From Drechmeria coniospora (taxonomy: Eukaryota > Ascomycota > Sordariomycetes > Hypocreales > Ophiocordycipitaceae), in the NCBI RefSeq assembly GCF_001625195.1, contig NC_054389.1, positions 10,040,520-10,104,519 of the forward strand: DNA of 64,000 bases, given 5' to 3'. The notes under the pieces were generated by a model. That model saw nothing but the letters and a program-made list of their open reading frames with translations. It did no database searches and was not told the DNA's origin. Of the stretch, positions 31,451 to 43,135 are shown one piece after another. Position 1 is the stretch's first letter. The number at the start of each line of letters is the position of its first letter. Position numbers and translations under genes: made by a program.

Positions 31451-32267
31451 TGTACGTATAACGCTCTAGCGGGCCTGGCAAGCCGCCTTTGGGCATATGG
31501 GGAACCGTTGGTGCAAAGTAAACAAACCACACCACGCATTGACCCAACTTTGAGACAGGCAAGCAGCCGACGGTCCCCTCGCCTCCGCACAACAAAAGGC
31601 GAGACAAGATCCAAACGACCGCCACTCTTCATACTAGTGCACGTAGGCTCGTTCCATGCACGACTGCCAGACGTTCTCGTGGCTTCAACACCATCGTCGA
31701 TCGCGTCCTGCTTCCTGACGTTGTTGCGTTGGGCTGCAATTGCATCGGCTCCTCTCTGTGGAGTGCCAACTTACTGCACGCCAGCAGTACCTCCAGCTGG
31801 TACTTTCAGCGCTCTCCTCCACCCTCGACTCGCGGCGCGCCTCTAAATCTTATTGTTTATCCACCTCAACTGCCATCGCCACCCCTCCTCTCCGCGTCGC
31901 CCTCCCCTGCAGGCCGCAACCAAATGTCGGCCCCCAGTCGCTGAGAAGACCCTTCCAGTGGTACCGCAAACGTGGGGGGTTGCTGCGTTGAGAGAAAGCA
32001 CCAGCGACGGCCGCGTTTCCACACCCTCCCCTCATGACGGCTTCTCTCTTGCGACTCTGCGCTGTTGACCGTTGCCGCTCCCTATTTCAGTCTCATGACT
32101 ATTTTGATTATTTGACACTGGTCCACTACCGAGCACCTGTCGCCCGCGCCCGCCTGCGGCGTCGCAGCACCATCAGGGCTCCATCCACTCGTTTGCTCGC
32201 TCAAAAGCGCCGCCGCTTTACGCCCAGCGGCAGCAGCAGTCATTCGCTTCAGAAACTCGAAACTCGC

Positions 32268-33901
32268 ATGGCCTCGCAGCAGGAGGTCCGCCGTCGGTAT
32301 CCGGGTGCCGACCGCACTGCCGCCGAGTCGATTGTCGTTGCCATTCCCACTCCCACCACCACCAGTACAACCATCACGCCGGCCACCGTCCCAGGGAAGG
32401 CCCATGGGATGGCGTTGGAAGCGAGCGGAATATCACAACAAAGCCGCGGCAGCGTCAGCGGCATCGACGCAAGCATGATTTCACAGCAGCAGCCGCCGCC
32501 GCCGCCGCCGCCTTCCTCTTCTAAAGACATCGGTCCCAGCACTCAACTGTCCCGGTCCGACTCTACCTCGTCCCGCATCACCAACCGTCTCTCTCTTACC
32601 CTACCGATTGCTCCGCCGACAAGCGACCCGTCCCGGCCGGCCTCCATGTCGACGGCCGCCGCCACGTCGATGCCCATGAGAGCCCCCGAGAAGCCCGCCG
32701 CGAGCTCACCCACTGATGCCAACGAGTTTATAATAGCAATTGCCGCTCAGGAGCGTCGAGTGCTGGAGATACGGGAGGAATTGGCCCGGGCGGAAGCACA
32801 TCTGGTCTCGCTGAAGAAGCAGTGGGCCTCCAAGGAGGCGTACCAAAAGAAATCTGGCGGCCAGCAGGTCGAGCCGGACAGGGACGGTACCCCCTTCGCC
32901 GTCGTGGATGACCCCGTCGCGTCGCGGCGAAGCGTGGAAATGGACCGCAGAAAGATGCTGCTCCAGGGCCAGGCCCACGGCACACCGACACAAAACCGGC
33001 GCAGGGTGATGCGTGGGGGGCACACGAGAACGCTGTCTCTCCTCTCGCCCGCGAGCACGAGCGCCGAGTTTTCCGTTCACGAGGATGCGGGCCCGAGCGA
33101 CGTGAGGCGTCTGCCGGTACATCGCCGGCCGGACCAGTTCAGCAATCCGGCTCTGCTGAAACGGGCATCGTGGCAGCCACGGTCCGCTCGAAGCTCACCG
33201 GCCGTGCCTCAGTTCGTCGAAGACTTTAGGCTAGGACTTCAAGCGTTCGTCGAGGATATTCGGCAGATTACCGTGGGGGATGAGCCGATCACGGGACAGC
33301 GGGATCGCATCGTCGCTGCGTCCGGTCGGAGGCCGTCGGACGATGGGCGAATGTCTCGGTCAGGGTCACCGGTGCGACCGAGGGGGAAGCCTACATCGGA
33401 TCCTTGCAGCTTGATGACGTCGACCCCAACGCCTGCCAGCAGAAACCGAACACGGTCGTTGGAGAAGCTAAGCACGACGAAGAGCAAGCACTATTCCTTG
33501 ACGCCGCTGGGCTTCGACTCGCTGGACGACAGCGACTGGGCCAACTGGGACTCGTCAACACCGGCCAAGTCCCCGCGGTGGAGCGGGTCGACGATGAACA
33601 GCGCGGGCCGGGATGACATTGGCCCGATCCTGGAAGTTGGAGAAGAGAACGCGACGCCTGTGTAAGTGCTTCGGCAGGGGTGAAACATGGTCGATGCTTT
33701 TGCTAACAGGCTGCGTGCAGAAAACTGCCAACGTCGGCAAAGGAGCTCGCGCTGTTGTCTCCGAAATTGGAGGAGCTGCTTCCCAGCGTGGTGAATAAGC
33801 TGTCGCCGAGCAATCTGAAGAGAACGGCCAACAACCTGTTGGACGAATGGGAGAAGTCGCTCACCGCGCCAGGTGAAAGCGACAAGGAGAACAAAGCATA
33901 G
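32268..33901 (+). CDS. DUF4048 family protein
   Basis: Two exons, 32268-33661 and 33721-33901, joined over a 59-bp intron (GTAAGT, TTGCTAAC, GTGCAG), give 524 residues. Low-complexity Ser/Pro/Gln N-terminal sequence with a short poly-Pro run precedes a coiled coil at about 150-190 (AAQERRVLEIREELARAE, LVSLKKQW), the hallmark of the fungal DUF4048 family. GGHTRTLSLLSP follows and resembles a phosphorylatable basic/Ser site. A C-terminal helical segment from exon 2 (LLPSVVNKLSPSNLKR) ends in KENKA. Many Ser/Arg-rich linkers suggest a phosphoregulated scaffold. Function is unknown to me. The start is the MASQQEV methionine because the in-frame extension upstream to 32034 does not look like protein. 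Confidence 0.78.
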
Positions 33902-34894
33902 CGAAGGCGGAGGTGACGCCGTTTGCGCGGCAAGGAACGATTTCACTTTGTATCATATTGCACGGATCGACAGACGACGACATGATAGGCGTCGAGGGGC
34001 GGTTGGACGACGTGGGGGGTTGGGGGGCGTCAGGCTACCCCCGACGGATGGCCTGCATGAGGCCTGTGATGGCTGGGCCTGAATGTTTGTAAAGATGACT
34101 GGATGTTTGTACAGATGACGACTGATGAGATGAGATGCACATGCGGAACGACAGCACAGAAATGACATGATCATTCGTCCTTTTGCGGTGCAGTGCTGCG
34201 AGCTCTGGCAAGCCGGCGCAGAACTTGGGCATGGAACAACCGATTCTTGGCTTGCCAATGTATCCCGACATGGTTCAGCTGAACGGAACCATTTTCTCCT
34301 ACAAAGCGCGAAAATCGCCGGGGTTTCCCATGAGTCCAGTAGGTATGGAATTATACCATCAACCCCTCAGACACGCAGGTTTCGCACATATTCGCACGTA
34401 GCTGCCACAGGGGTGGGGGAGACCGGCCATGATCCAGAGCGGACACGTCATAGCACGGCCGAGCGTTTTTCAAGTCTGGTCGCATTGACGATAGACTCGA
34501 GTCAGAGACAAGAGCCTAGGTCGTCTCTCAGACTGACGCCCGGGACACGTAACTCGAGGGCAACGTCGCGCGAAGCAACTGTCAAAGCATTCGGGGCAAC
34601 AACTCCCGGAGTCACGACGACCCAAGCTCGACCAGGAATGCATGATGACCGCGTCGACCAAACGTGGTTTTCCCAGAGGACGCCGGGGGCCGGTGGCGAT
34701 GCATCGTCCTCTTGCGATGTCTTACCACCGCTACCTAGCATCCCCTAGTTCGGCACACAAGCAAGCACAAGTACTCATTTCAAATTCATCGTCGCGAAGT
34801 GGGAGAACAAATCGGTGCCGCAACGTCATATAAGTATTTATGGGACGCAGCAACGGGAAAGGGAACGCAACAGGCAGATGTCGGCTCTCTGAAC
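33902..34894. other. Convergent 3' interval
   Basis: No gene supported in 1 kb between the DUF4048 and DUF4188 genes. A frame at 34167-34748 has no recognisable domain. Confidence 0.5.
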
Positions 34895-35819
34895 TCACTC
34901 TTTCCGATTTCCCCGCTCTTCGCGGTTGAATCGAGCCATCTGCGTCTTCAAGGCCGGCGTGTCTGCGCTCACCAGCACGCTCGCCCACTGATCGACGCCC
35001 TTGATGTCCTTGCACTTCACCGACCCCTTCCCGAAGCCGATGGGGACGCAGTTTTTGTATATCGTCTCGTAGGAGTGCGGCGGCACAATGAAGGTTTCAT
35101 GAAAGATGCCGATGTGGTCATGCTTGGCCGCGTTAAACCAGTCCCAAGCCTTGCGGTGCATCTCCTCGTAGGCGAAGCGGTGGATGCTCTCGACGTCGCG
35201 GAAGTAGTAGGTGGCGCAGAGCGAGTTGGCGTTGTCTACGTTCAAGCCGCGCCAGTCGCTCATGGTGATGAGACCGAGCTCGTCGCGGCGCCGCATGAGA
35301 TCGGCGTTCATGGCCATGAACCAGTCACCGATTTCCTTGCCACCGGGACACAGAAAGCCCATCGGGTGATTCATCTGGGCGCCAAGGTTAAAGACGACGA
35401 GGCCCTCGACGGCGGGTTCGGTGCCGAAGGAGCCCGACGGCGAGGGCAACTGGGCGGTAGCCCGTCCGGGGACGACATTGGGGTCACGGTAAGGCTGCTT
35501 CGGGGAGGACGAGGGTGTCCGGAGGCGGAAGAGCGCGTTGAGTGCGAGGGCGAGAAAGAAGGTGACCGGAGGCACGATGGCGTAGCCGGAGGGAAGCGCG
35601 CAGAAGAAGAGCTGGACAAAGGCAGCGGCGCCAATGGGGGCGGCGTTTTGAGTCAAGGTCGTGATGAATCGCTGGAGAGTCGAGTCATAGGTCAGCAACG
35701 GTGGCGACGCGTCGCTTCCACGGGCATCGGGCGAGAGAACGAACATTGTATCTGCCCTGGACGACGAACTGGTGCGGGCCACTCGCCGGGGAGAGCTTGG
35801 CTCGAAACTCGCGTTCCAT
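34895..35819 (-). CDS. DUF4188 family membrane-associated protein
   Basis: Two exons, 35819-35745 and 35671-34895, joined over a 73-bp intron (GTTCGT donor, TTGCTGACC branch, CTCCAG acceptor), give 283 residues. Exon 1 encodes MEREFRAKLSPASGPHQF. Two hydrophobic segments at about 35-80 (AAPIGAAAFVQLFFCAL and VPPVTFFLALALNALF) probably span or enter a membrane. The C-terminal half carries the family pattern: NHPMGFLCPGGKEIGDWF, then CATYYFRDVESIHRFA, RKAWDWFNAAKHDHIGIF and HETFIVP. DUF4188 proteins have a dimeric alpha/beta-barrel-like fold and are often labelled monooxygenase-like; the reaction is not established. The frame is open upstream of the chosen ATG (to 35927), so a longer N-terminus is possible. 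Confidence 0.75.
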
Positions 35820-36007
35820 TTCGAGAATCTGCTGCTGGCAAGACGGGAAGGCGAGGGCGACGGTAGTTGGACAATGGAAAGATGACGGCAGCCGGCTCGA
35901 TGATGTGTCGTATCGGCAATACGTCAAATCGGTTTGTACACCAGGTCAAGACTATATATCCTCAATACAGCGTGGAAGGTATCGAATCGGCTCCAGGATA
36001 GCGTCCA

Positions 36008-36105
36008 AGGTCTGGTCGAGGTCGGGTCGAGGTCGGGTCGAGGTCGAGGTCAAGGTCGAGGTCGAGAACGAGAACGAGAACGAGAACGGAAACCGGAACG
36101 AGGAC
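36008..36105. repeat. GGTCGA / GAACGA hexanucleotide tract
   Basis: Imperfect units of GGTCGA(G) pass into GAACGA repeats. The tract is purine-rich on the plus strand and simulates charged peptides (Glu/Val or Arg/Gly) in the open frames. Confidence 0.85.
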
Positions 36106-37037
36106 GACAGGAGGGTGGGATACTAATAGTGTAGCCCGTCTCCAGGTGCAGTTTGACAGCCGAAAGCCTTGTAAACTATTTGGTGGGCACCAACGGAAGG
36201 TTGGCGGAAAGCCTCGAGCTCGACATGCTCGGATTGGGGCGATGCCATCAGTTTCATCTTTCAGCTTCGGGCCATGCTAGCTTCATACGTGCCGCGAGCA
36301 GGGCCGGTACGTCATCAGCCACCACTCGACGAACCACCCGGCACATCTGCTGTCGTATTCGCCTCAGACCGCCCTAGCAAGGGCATGCCGCCTAAGCGCC
36401 ACCGATAGATTCTCTCGCTGCGTCGGAGACAAAAGTTGGGCCGATGACCGAGGACGGGTAGCACTGGTCATGTAATCCATCCGCCGCTTGGATGGCCAAA
36501 TGTCCCGCAGGCCGAGCCCTACCGGCGTAGCGTCGTGGCACAAGACGTGCCTCGATCCCAATCGGGTGCGGAAACGAGGGAGTCACCTTGTCGCAGTCGT
36601 AAGCGTCAACGTACATCTCCTTCATGGGCAGGCGGGCGTAGGCATTATCGTCGAAGCAGAGAGGGACGACACTGAGATCCGAGCAGGTTGCGGGTGGCTC
36701 GCATTCACATTCACCTTTGCATTCACCTTTGCATTCGCATTCAGTTAGCTGCGAGCCAGCGCGTTGATTCGTCGTAGGTTGGTATACCGTATAGTTTGTT
36801 ATTTGGTTGGTTCATGAAGGGACCACCAACCTGTTGATACCATCATACGCCAGCCTCTTCATGCCACATGGCCTAGCAACGGCGGGCAGTGGCAAGAGCT
36901 CCCTTGGTGGTTGCCGCCTCATGGTTGGGAGCCTCGGCCCAGGCATCATCCGAAGCCACATGACCCGATGCACATTCTTTTGCCTTCTTCCGCCCGTCGT
37001 GGAGCCAATCAGGACGAAAGACAACAACTTCTACTCC

Positions 37038-37132
37038 GTTCATCACCAGTACGTCCATCACCATTACGTCCATCACCATGTACGTCCATCACCATGTACG
37101 TCCATCACCATGTACGTCCATCACCATGTACG
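37038..37132. repeat. 16-bp tandem repeat
   Basis: Five to six units of GTCCATCACCATGTAC; the first two are variant (CAGTAC and ATTAC in place of ATGTAC). Like the minisatellite near 0.7 kb it opens all three frames, giving His/Tyr/Val/Pro-rich peptides that should not be read as protein. Confidence 0.9.
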
Positions 37133-37716
37133 AAACAGACTTGCGGCTCTCGGCTCCAAGACCTTTCATCCTCCTCCACGCGGTAACACGGTTCTCCGTC
37201 ACGGTCCACCACAACTGCCGCATCGCCTTCGCCTCATGTCCTTGTAGCACCTGTAGTACGGAAGGTCCACATTTCCCCAGAGCTTGGTTGCAACACAACG
37301 CAGGCACCAATCAGTCTAGGACAGGGCAACCAACCTGAGCAACGAACTTGGTGCACCACGAACCGTCCCTTCTCTGGTTGAACAAAGGATCAGGTGCTTC
37401 GGAGAGGGATGCACGCCATATCAGTTCGAGGTGACCGACGAGCTTTCGAGCTTGGCGATGGATTCTATCGCCGGGGAAGACACCAAACAACGGTCGCTTA
37501 CTTTGTTGAATGTAGACGAAGTGTCTGACCCGGTTTTCACTGTGTCGAAGTCTCAGGGCACTGCAACCAGCTGCCGGCTGCCCAAGGCCTGTCGGTCGCC
37601 ATCCTCCCTGACTTCTCGGGCAAGCCGTGGAGTAGAACGAATCGTGGTGACATTCGCCTGCTACGTTTTGAAAAAATGATCACAGCATCGTGGCATCCGG
37701 AGCTCGGCCACAGCTT

Positions 37717-37916
37717 CGAGATGCTGTTGGTACAATTGACACGACAATCCATCCAGCCCCCGGTCCCGCGGTGTGCGTTGAGTGGAGAGAAACCAAGGTC
37801 AGAGTAATGACATTTCCGAGATGCTGCTGGTATATTTGACACGACAATCCATCCAGCCCCCAGTGCCGTGGTGTGCGTTGAGTCGAGAGAAATCGACGTC
37901 ACAGCAATGGCATCTT
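37717..37916. repeat. 100-bp tandem duplication
   Basis: Two adjacent copies, 37717-37816 and 37817-37916, begin CGAGATGCTG and share a central identical block of about 24 bp around TTGACACGACAATCC. They differ at roughly a dozen positions, several of them C/T or A/G transitions. No coding sense is apparent. Confidence 0.85.
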
Positions 37917-38341
37917 CGTTCGCCCACTGGCAGTATTCTACGCACGACTACTTATAAAGTCACGGTTATGCTTGTCTTCATACATACCGCGCAAGTCCTC
38001 ATGCGATGCCAAGCTACATCTCCAACCGAGTAGGCTGTCGAATCACATCACAGCGTTCATCACGGTGACGATCCCCTTCAAGCTTTCCCCACGTCTCAAC
38101 CCCGCAACACCACAACCACCCACCCATGATCCTCCAGTATTCCGGCCCATCGTTCGATTACCCCGAAGCTGGGTACGCCACCCCACATAAGCTGCCATCA
38201 ACGTCGCATTCGACTGGCGTCGCCGTCATCACCCCTATTCATGACTGTTTTCTCGCCTCGGAATTTCCCTTCCTTCTTCGTCCCGTCCTCCTCTTGCCCT
38301 GGGGTATCTCTAGAGGCCCCTCGCCGCCTCCATTCATCACC

Positions 38342-40170
38342 ATGTCGTGCAAGCACTTCATCAACGACCCGACCCACCTAGTCACATCCGCCCTCCAGGC
38401 TCTCACTCTCACCAACCCCAATGTTGCGCTCGACGCCACTCACAAGATCATCTACCGCCGTCCCGCCGCCACTTCCCACGATGCCGCCTCGGCGCGGAAC
38501 GAGGTCTCCATCGTCTCGGGTGGCGGCTCCGGCCACGAGCCCTCGTTTGCAGGCATGGTCGGGCCCGGTCTGCTCTCGGCCGCCGTCGCCGGAACCATCT
38601 TCGCCAGCCCATCGGCCGAGCAGGTGCGCCGCGCCATCACCTCTCGCGTCGACACGAAGGAGGGCATCCTCGTTGTCGTCATGAACTACACCGGCGACGT
38701 CCTCAACTTTGGCATGGCCGTCGAAAAGGCAAAGGCCGCCGGTGACGCCGCCGTCGAGATGGTCGTCGTCGGGGACGACGTCGGTGTCGGCAGGGCGAAA
38801 GCCGGAAAGGTTGGCCGACGGGGCATCGCGGGGACGGTCCTGGTGTTGAAGGTGGCCGGTGCCCTCGCGGCCATGGGGCGGCCGTTGGGTGAGGTGGCGG
38901 CCGTCGCGAGGCTGGCGGCGGCCAATATCGTCAGCGTAGGTGCGAGCCTTGCCCATGTTCACGTCCCGGGACGAGCGGTCGACGCGGCGGACGCGTCTGC
39001 CTTGGCCTCCGGAGATGTCGAGATTGGCATGGGCATCCACAACGAGCCCGGCTCGGGTAGGGGAAACATGGACCTGCCCAAGCTCGTGGCCACCATGCTC
39101 GCCCAGCTCCTCGATCCCGAGGACAAGGACCGTGCGTTCCTCGACGTCAACTCTCGCGAGGTCGTCCTGCTCGTCAACAACCTCGGCGGCGTCAGCGTGC
39201 TCGAGCTGGGAGGCATCACTAGCGAAGTCGTCGGTCAGCTCGCAAGCGCGTACGGCATCCGCCCGGTACGCGTCCTCGCCGGCGCCTTCATGACGAGCCT
39301 CAACGGCCTCGGCTTCAGCATCTCGCTGCTCAACGTCGTCAACACCGGCGTCGGCATCAACATGGTCGACCTCTTGGATGCCCCGAGCGAGGCTACCGGC
39401 TGGGCGGCGCCGATCCGCAAGGAGTCGTGGGAGGCAAGGAACACGTCGACGAGGGAGGACCGCGAGAGCGCGGCCCCTGACGCCAAGCCGAGCGGGCTGA
39501 AGATGGATCCTGCGCAGGCCAAGGCAGTGCTGACCAAGGCACTGGAAAATGTCGTTGCGGCCGAGCCCAAGATTACAGAGTACGACACGGTGGTTGGCGA
39601 TGGCGACTGCGGCATCGGCATGAAGCGGGGCGCCCAAGGTGAGATTGCCCACAGTCAGACCTTGGCCGGACGAGACATGTACCGCTGACACGAGGCAAAG
39701 CAATCCTTCGGCATCTGAGCGAAAAGCCCCCGACCGGCGACGTCGTCGTCGACGTCGCCTCGATCGTGTCCGTCGTGGAAAACACCATGGACGGCACCTC
39801 GGGTGCGCTCTACGCCATCTTTCTCAACGCCCTGGTGCACGCCCTGCGCGTTCTGGGTCCCGGCAGCGCCACCGCCGACGTCTGGGCACGCGCGCTCAAG
39901 CAGTCCTGCGACGCCCTCTCCAAGTATACGCCGGCGCGCCCCGGCGATAGGACTCTCGTCGATGCGCTGCACCCCTTCGTCGAGGTACTCGCCACGACGT
40001 GCGACGTCCGGGCCGCCGCCGCCGCCGCGAGGAAGGCCGCCGACGCGACAAAGGGCATGCAGGCGAGCCTGGGGAGGACCGTGTACGTCGGCGGGAGCGG
40101 GTACGAGCAGGTGCCCGACCCCGGCGCCTGGGGGTTGGCCTGCTTCTTTGACGGCTTGGCAGGGCTCTGA
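38342..40170 (+). CDS. DAK1: Dihydroxyacetone kinase (DhaK-DhaL fusion)
   Basis: Phosphorylates dihydroxyacetone with ATP to dihydroxyacetone phosphate in the cytosol, for glycerol catabolism and dihydroxyacetone detoxification. Two exons, 38342-39638 and 39701-40170, over a 62-bp intron, give 588 residues, the usual length. The DhaK half (about 1-340) contains VSGGGSGHEPSFAGMVGPG and the GIHNEPG segment. MTSLNGLGFSISLL marks the end of DhaK. After a charged linker, DhaL starts near 400 with DTVVGDGDCGIGMKRGAQ, which the splice joins to AILRHLSEKP. ENTMDGTSGALYAIF and GSGYEQVPDPGAWG complete the ATP-binding barrel. The start is MSCKHFIN, although the frame is open to 38126. The gene is convergent with the Sm D2 gene. 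Confidence 0.95.
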
Positions 40171-40512
40171 GCCTCGTCGCGCCTGGGCGTTTCCTTGGAG
40201 GAGAAGCCATCGCTACCGTCCGACTTGATATCACTCTGTACGTTTGCGACCATCTGCGATTGACCGCTGCACAATTTGGCAAGCGCTGTGGACGTGTTGC
40301 ATGCGAATTGAAATCTTCATCAATCAGGTGGCAAACGTCCCATCTCGCCAGTTCGAGAAGGCTCGTGAAAGGAAGACACAAGTGGTCGTATGAAGCACAT
40401 TGTTTTTAACGCCTATGTCGTCCCAAAGTCCTGCCCTCGAGACGGACCGACCGTAATGTACGTTTCCAATTCCAGAGCACAAAAGTAAAGGCCGATGCAA
40501 TCATCACAAAAC
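40171..40512. other. Short convergent 3' interval
   Basis: 342 bp between the dihydroxyacetone kinase and Sm D2 stop codons. No further feature seen. Confidence 0.5.
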
Positions 40513-41086
40513 TTAGCTCAGAAGCACCAAAATAACGCTATCGCCCCGCAGGAACCTGTGAGACGGCGGCGGCGGTCAGCACGGCATTCGACGCACACGT
40601 AGGGTGGAAGCAAACCGACATTTTGCTGATGAATCTGTCCTTGTTGATCGACTTGGTCTTGCCACCATCCGTCTTGCTCGTTTCCGTCCACATCTCCTTG
40701 ACGTTTTCGAGAATCATGTTGCAATGGCGGTCAAAGGCCTTGACGCGCGCGAGAAGCTTGCGGTTGTTGCGGATCGAGATGAGCACCTGAACCCGGTTGC
40801 GAACGGCCGTCTGCAGGAGGGACAGGGGGCCGGCTGAGAACTCGTACTCTTCGAGTTGGGCAATTTCGTACTCGCTGGAGAGAGTGCTCTCGTTAGCTCG
40901 TTGGCCTGCACGCGATTCTGCTTCGTCGCAGAGGGGGGCGGAGAGGGGGGCGGAGAGGGGAGGCCTTGAATCGTACGTGAGATCGGCGCGCGACTTGGTG
41001 AGGAGCTCCCTGGTGTTGCGGTTAGATTGCGACGTCTATCGAATGGTAACAAATTCGGGAACGCACTTGATCTTGGGGTCCTCCAT
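40513..41086 (-). CDS. SMD2: Small nuclear ribonucleoprotein Sm D2
   Basis: Core Sm-ring subunit of the U1, U2, U4 and U5 snRNPs. Four exons, in transcription order: 41086-41067, 41009-40977, 40874-40620 and 40555-40513, give 116 residues, the family's usual length. The spliced protein opens [17 protein letters not shown], then [56 protein letters not shown] (Sm motif 1) and [19 protein letters not shown] (Sm motif 2). Exons 1 and 2 are only 20 and 33 nt, so simple ORF calling misses the ends and recovers just the central piece. Intron 2 contains a CCGCCCCCCTCT repeat. The residues between the two Sm motifs ([11 protein letters not shown]) are variable, as usual in D2. Every splice phase closes. 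Confidence 0.95.
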
Positions 41087-41556
41087 TGTGAATGCTGGGC
41101 GTGCACGGTCGTGATGAGTTGCTTCGGTGAGGAGATGCGTGAGTGGATGAAGTTGAAGATGCGAGCACACCAAAGCAAGGCTGACGTTTCGATGCTCAAA
41201 AAGTTGGCCTGCTCGAGTTGGCGGTCGAACATGATTGGTCCGTGCAGTTCGTCAGGCTGCTGTGGGGCGGCGAGAGACAGTTCACTATTTACTGTAATTA
41301 TTAATACTTACTTACTGTATACGAATTATTAGCAGGCTGGAGCTGCAACAACGACCAGTGGTAGTCATAGTAGCCTCGAACCCTGTACCTGAAGACGCTG
41401 CAATCACTATTAGCTATCCTTGGTCTAATTTTTGGCTTCCCCCCCCCCCCAAGTTTCGCATCCGCTCCCCCGAATCCCGATTCCGTTCCTCCCTCGATGC
41501 GCATGCCTGCCCGCACAACGAGCGCACAGCATCGTTGATTGATACCTAGCCTGCCA
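41087..41556. other. Divergent promoter region Sm D2 / hydrolase
   Basis: 470 bp shared by two divergent genes. It contains AT-rich sequence at 41280-41335 (TTACTGTAATTATTAATAC) and a run of C near 41440-41450. No gene seen. Confidence 0.5.
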
Positions 41557-43135
41557 ATGTCCTTCCGAACGCTCGCCGCCCGAGCTGCTGGTTCGGTCGC
41601 CAATGCTGCAGGCAGCTGCACTGTTCGAGGTCGAAGCACGGCACAACCCGCAATGGCACTGGGTATCCGGGCGGTACGTTTCACGCGATGGCCAAGAACC
41701 GTGCAGTCGTGGCATGGCAAGCTCACAGTGACTCCCACAGCTCTCGAGCGAGGCCAGCACCATCGGAGAGCTTCCCGGCGACGAACCCGACGATGTCGTC
41801 TTCGAGAGCAGATACGGCCTGCGGACGGTCATGCTCAACCGTCCGAAGAAGCTCAACTCTCTCAACGGCTCCATGATTCGCAAAATCGTGCCCCGGCTCA
41901 TCGAGTGGGAGAAGTCGGACATGGCTAACGTGGTGGTGATGAAGGGCGCTGGCGAAAAGGCCCTCTGCGCCGGCGGAGACGTCGCCGCACTGGCCACCTA
42001 CAACCAGGACGGCGCCGATGGTTGGAGAAAGTCGGCCGAGTACTTTGGCCTCGAATACAAGCTCGACCACTACATTGCGACGTATCAAAAGCCCTACATC
42101 GCCTTCATGGATGGCATCACCATGGGCGGCGGCGTTGGCCTGAGCATCCACGCCCCGTTCCGAATTGCCACGGAACGGACGGTGTTTGCCATGCCCGAGA
42201 CGACGATCGGGTTCTTCCCGGATGTCGGAGCCTCCTTCTTCCTGCCCCGGATGAACGGGTCCGTCGGCACCTACCTGGCCCTGACGAGCGAGAGGTTGAC
42301 GGGCCCAAACGTCTTCTACGCCGGCGTCGCCACTCACTACCTCCACTCGACGAGCCTGCCAGACCTCGAGGCCCGGTTGGCCGAGCTCCGGTTCCGCGAC
42401 CATGACACGCTCGCGACGAGATTGGAGGTGATCAACGACACGCTCGAGGAGTTCTGCACGGGCCTACCCTTCAACCAGCCGATGCAGCTGAGCGGCGAGG
42501 TCCGGATGGCCATCGACCGCTGCTTCGGCAAGAACAACGTCAAAGACATCGTTGCCGCCCTCGAGCAGGAGCGCGGCGAGACGGAAGAGTGGGCGCGAAG
42601 GCAGATCGAGACGCTGCACAAGCGGTCCCCCACGGCCGTCCACGTCGCGCTGCGGCAGATGCGCGTCGGCCGCAAGTGGGACATTGCCGAGGCGTTCGAA
42701 AAGGAGCACCAGATGGCGTCCAAGTTCATGCAGCACCACGACTTCACCGAGGGCGTCACGGCGCTGCTCGTCCGCAAGGAGAAGCCCCAGTGGCAGCCCG
42801 AGTCTCTCGAGGCCATCCCCGACAGCGACAATCCGGCCAAGCCGTTCTTCGAGTTTGAGAAGAAGAAGGGGTCGCTCGAACTCCTCAGCGACCGCACCTA
42901 CGCCGAATACCCCTTTGCCGCGCTCGGCGTGCCGTCGGAGAAAGAGATTAGGACCATTATCAAAGACAATTCCTTGACCGCCGAGGAGCTGTCCGGGATG
43001 GTCGTGGCCTCACGCAAGGGACGACAAGGCGTCTCGGATGTGGTGAAGGAGATCATGGCGAGGAAGACGACGGTAGACGCCGAGGGCAAGGTGAAGTGGG
43101 TCACCGACGACAGTGTTGCATCGAGTCGGCTGTAG
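41557..43135 (+). CDS. ehd3: 3-hydroxyisobutyryl-CoA hydrolase, mitochondrial
   Basis: Hydrolyses 3-hydroxyisobutyryl-CoA in mitochondrial valine breakdown. Two exons, 41557-41673 and 41741-43135, over a 67-bp intron (GTACGT...CCCACAG), give 503 residues. The first about 35 residues are Arg/Ala/Ser-rich without acids (MSFRTLAARAAGSVANAA), a good mitochondrial presequence. The enoyl-CoA hydratase/isomerase fold begins with GLRTVMLNRPKKLNSLN. ALCAGGDVAAL is the oxyanion-hole segment, and ITMGGGVGLSIHAPFRI followed by FAMPETTIGFFPDVGAS provides the catalytic Glu region characteristic of the hydrolase branch. A C-terminal ECH_2 extension (HHDFTEGVTALLVRKEK) also supports hydrolase over hydratase. 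The gene diverges from Sm D2. Confidence 0.94.

Larger units (their letters stand above)
29513..32267. other. Gene-free region with dense GTAC islands (2.75 kb)
   Basis: No coding region is supported from 29513 to the DUF4048 start. The stretch contains the densest TACGGAGTA clustering of the window (about 29890-31450). From 31640 on it becomes CT-rich, which fits promoter and leader of the next gene. An open frame runs in phase into the DUF4048 protein from 32034 but reads as untranslated leader (Arg/Ser-rich, no homologous look). Confidence 0.6.
35820..38341. other. Gene-free interval with tandem repeats (2.5 kb)
   Basis: No gene supported. It holds five short repeat arrays or duplications: GAGGTC/GAGAAC hexamers (36008-36105), CATTCACCTTTG units (36700-36746), a 16-bp array (37038-37132) and a 100-bp tandem duplication (37717-37916). 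A TATAAAG element near 37951 lies about 390 bp upstream of the dihydroxyacetone kinase ATG. Confidence 0.6.

Noticed and set aside
32034..32267. N-terminal extension of the DUF4048 protein
   Set aside because: In-frame but Arg/Ser-rich and leader-like; MASQQEV is the better start.
37038..37132. CRISPR-like array
   Set aside because: Units are directly adjacent without spacers, and the host is a eukaryote; these are simple tandem repeats.
38378..39703. 441-codon minus-strand frame
   Set aside because: Antisense of dihydroxyacetone kinase.
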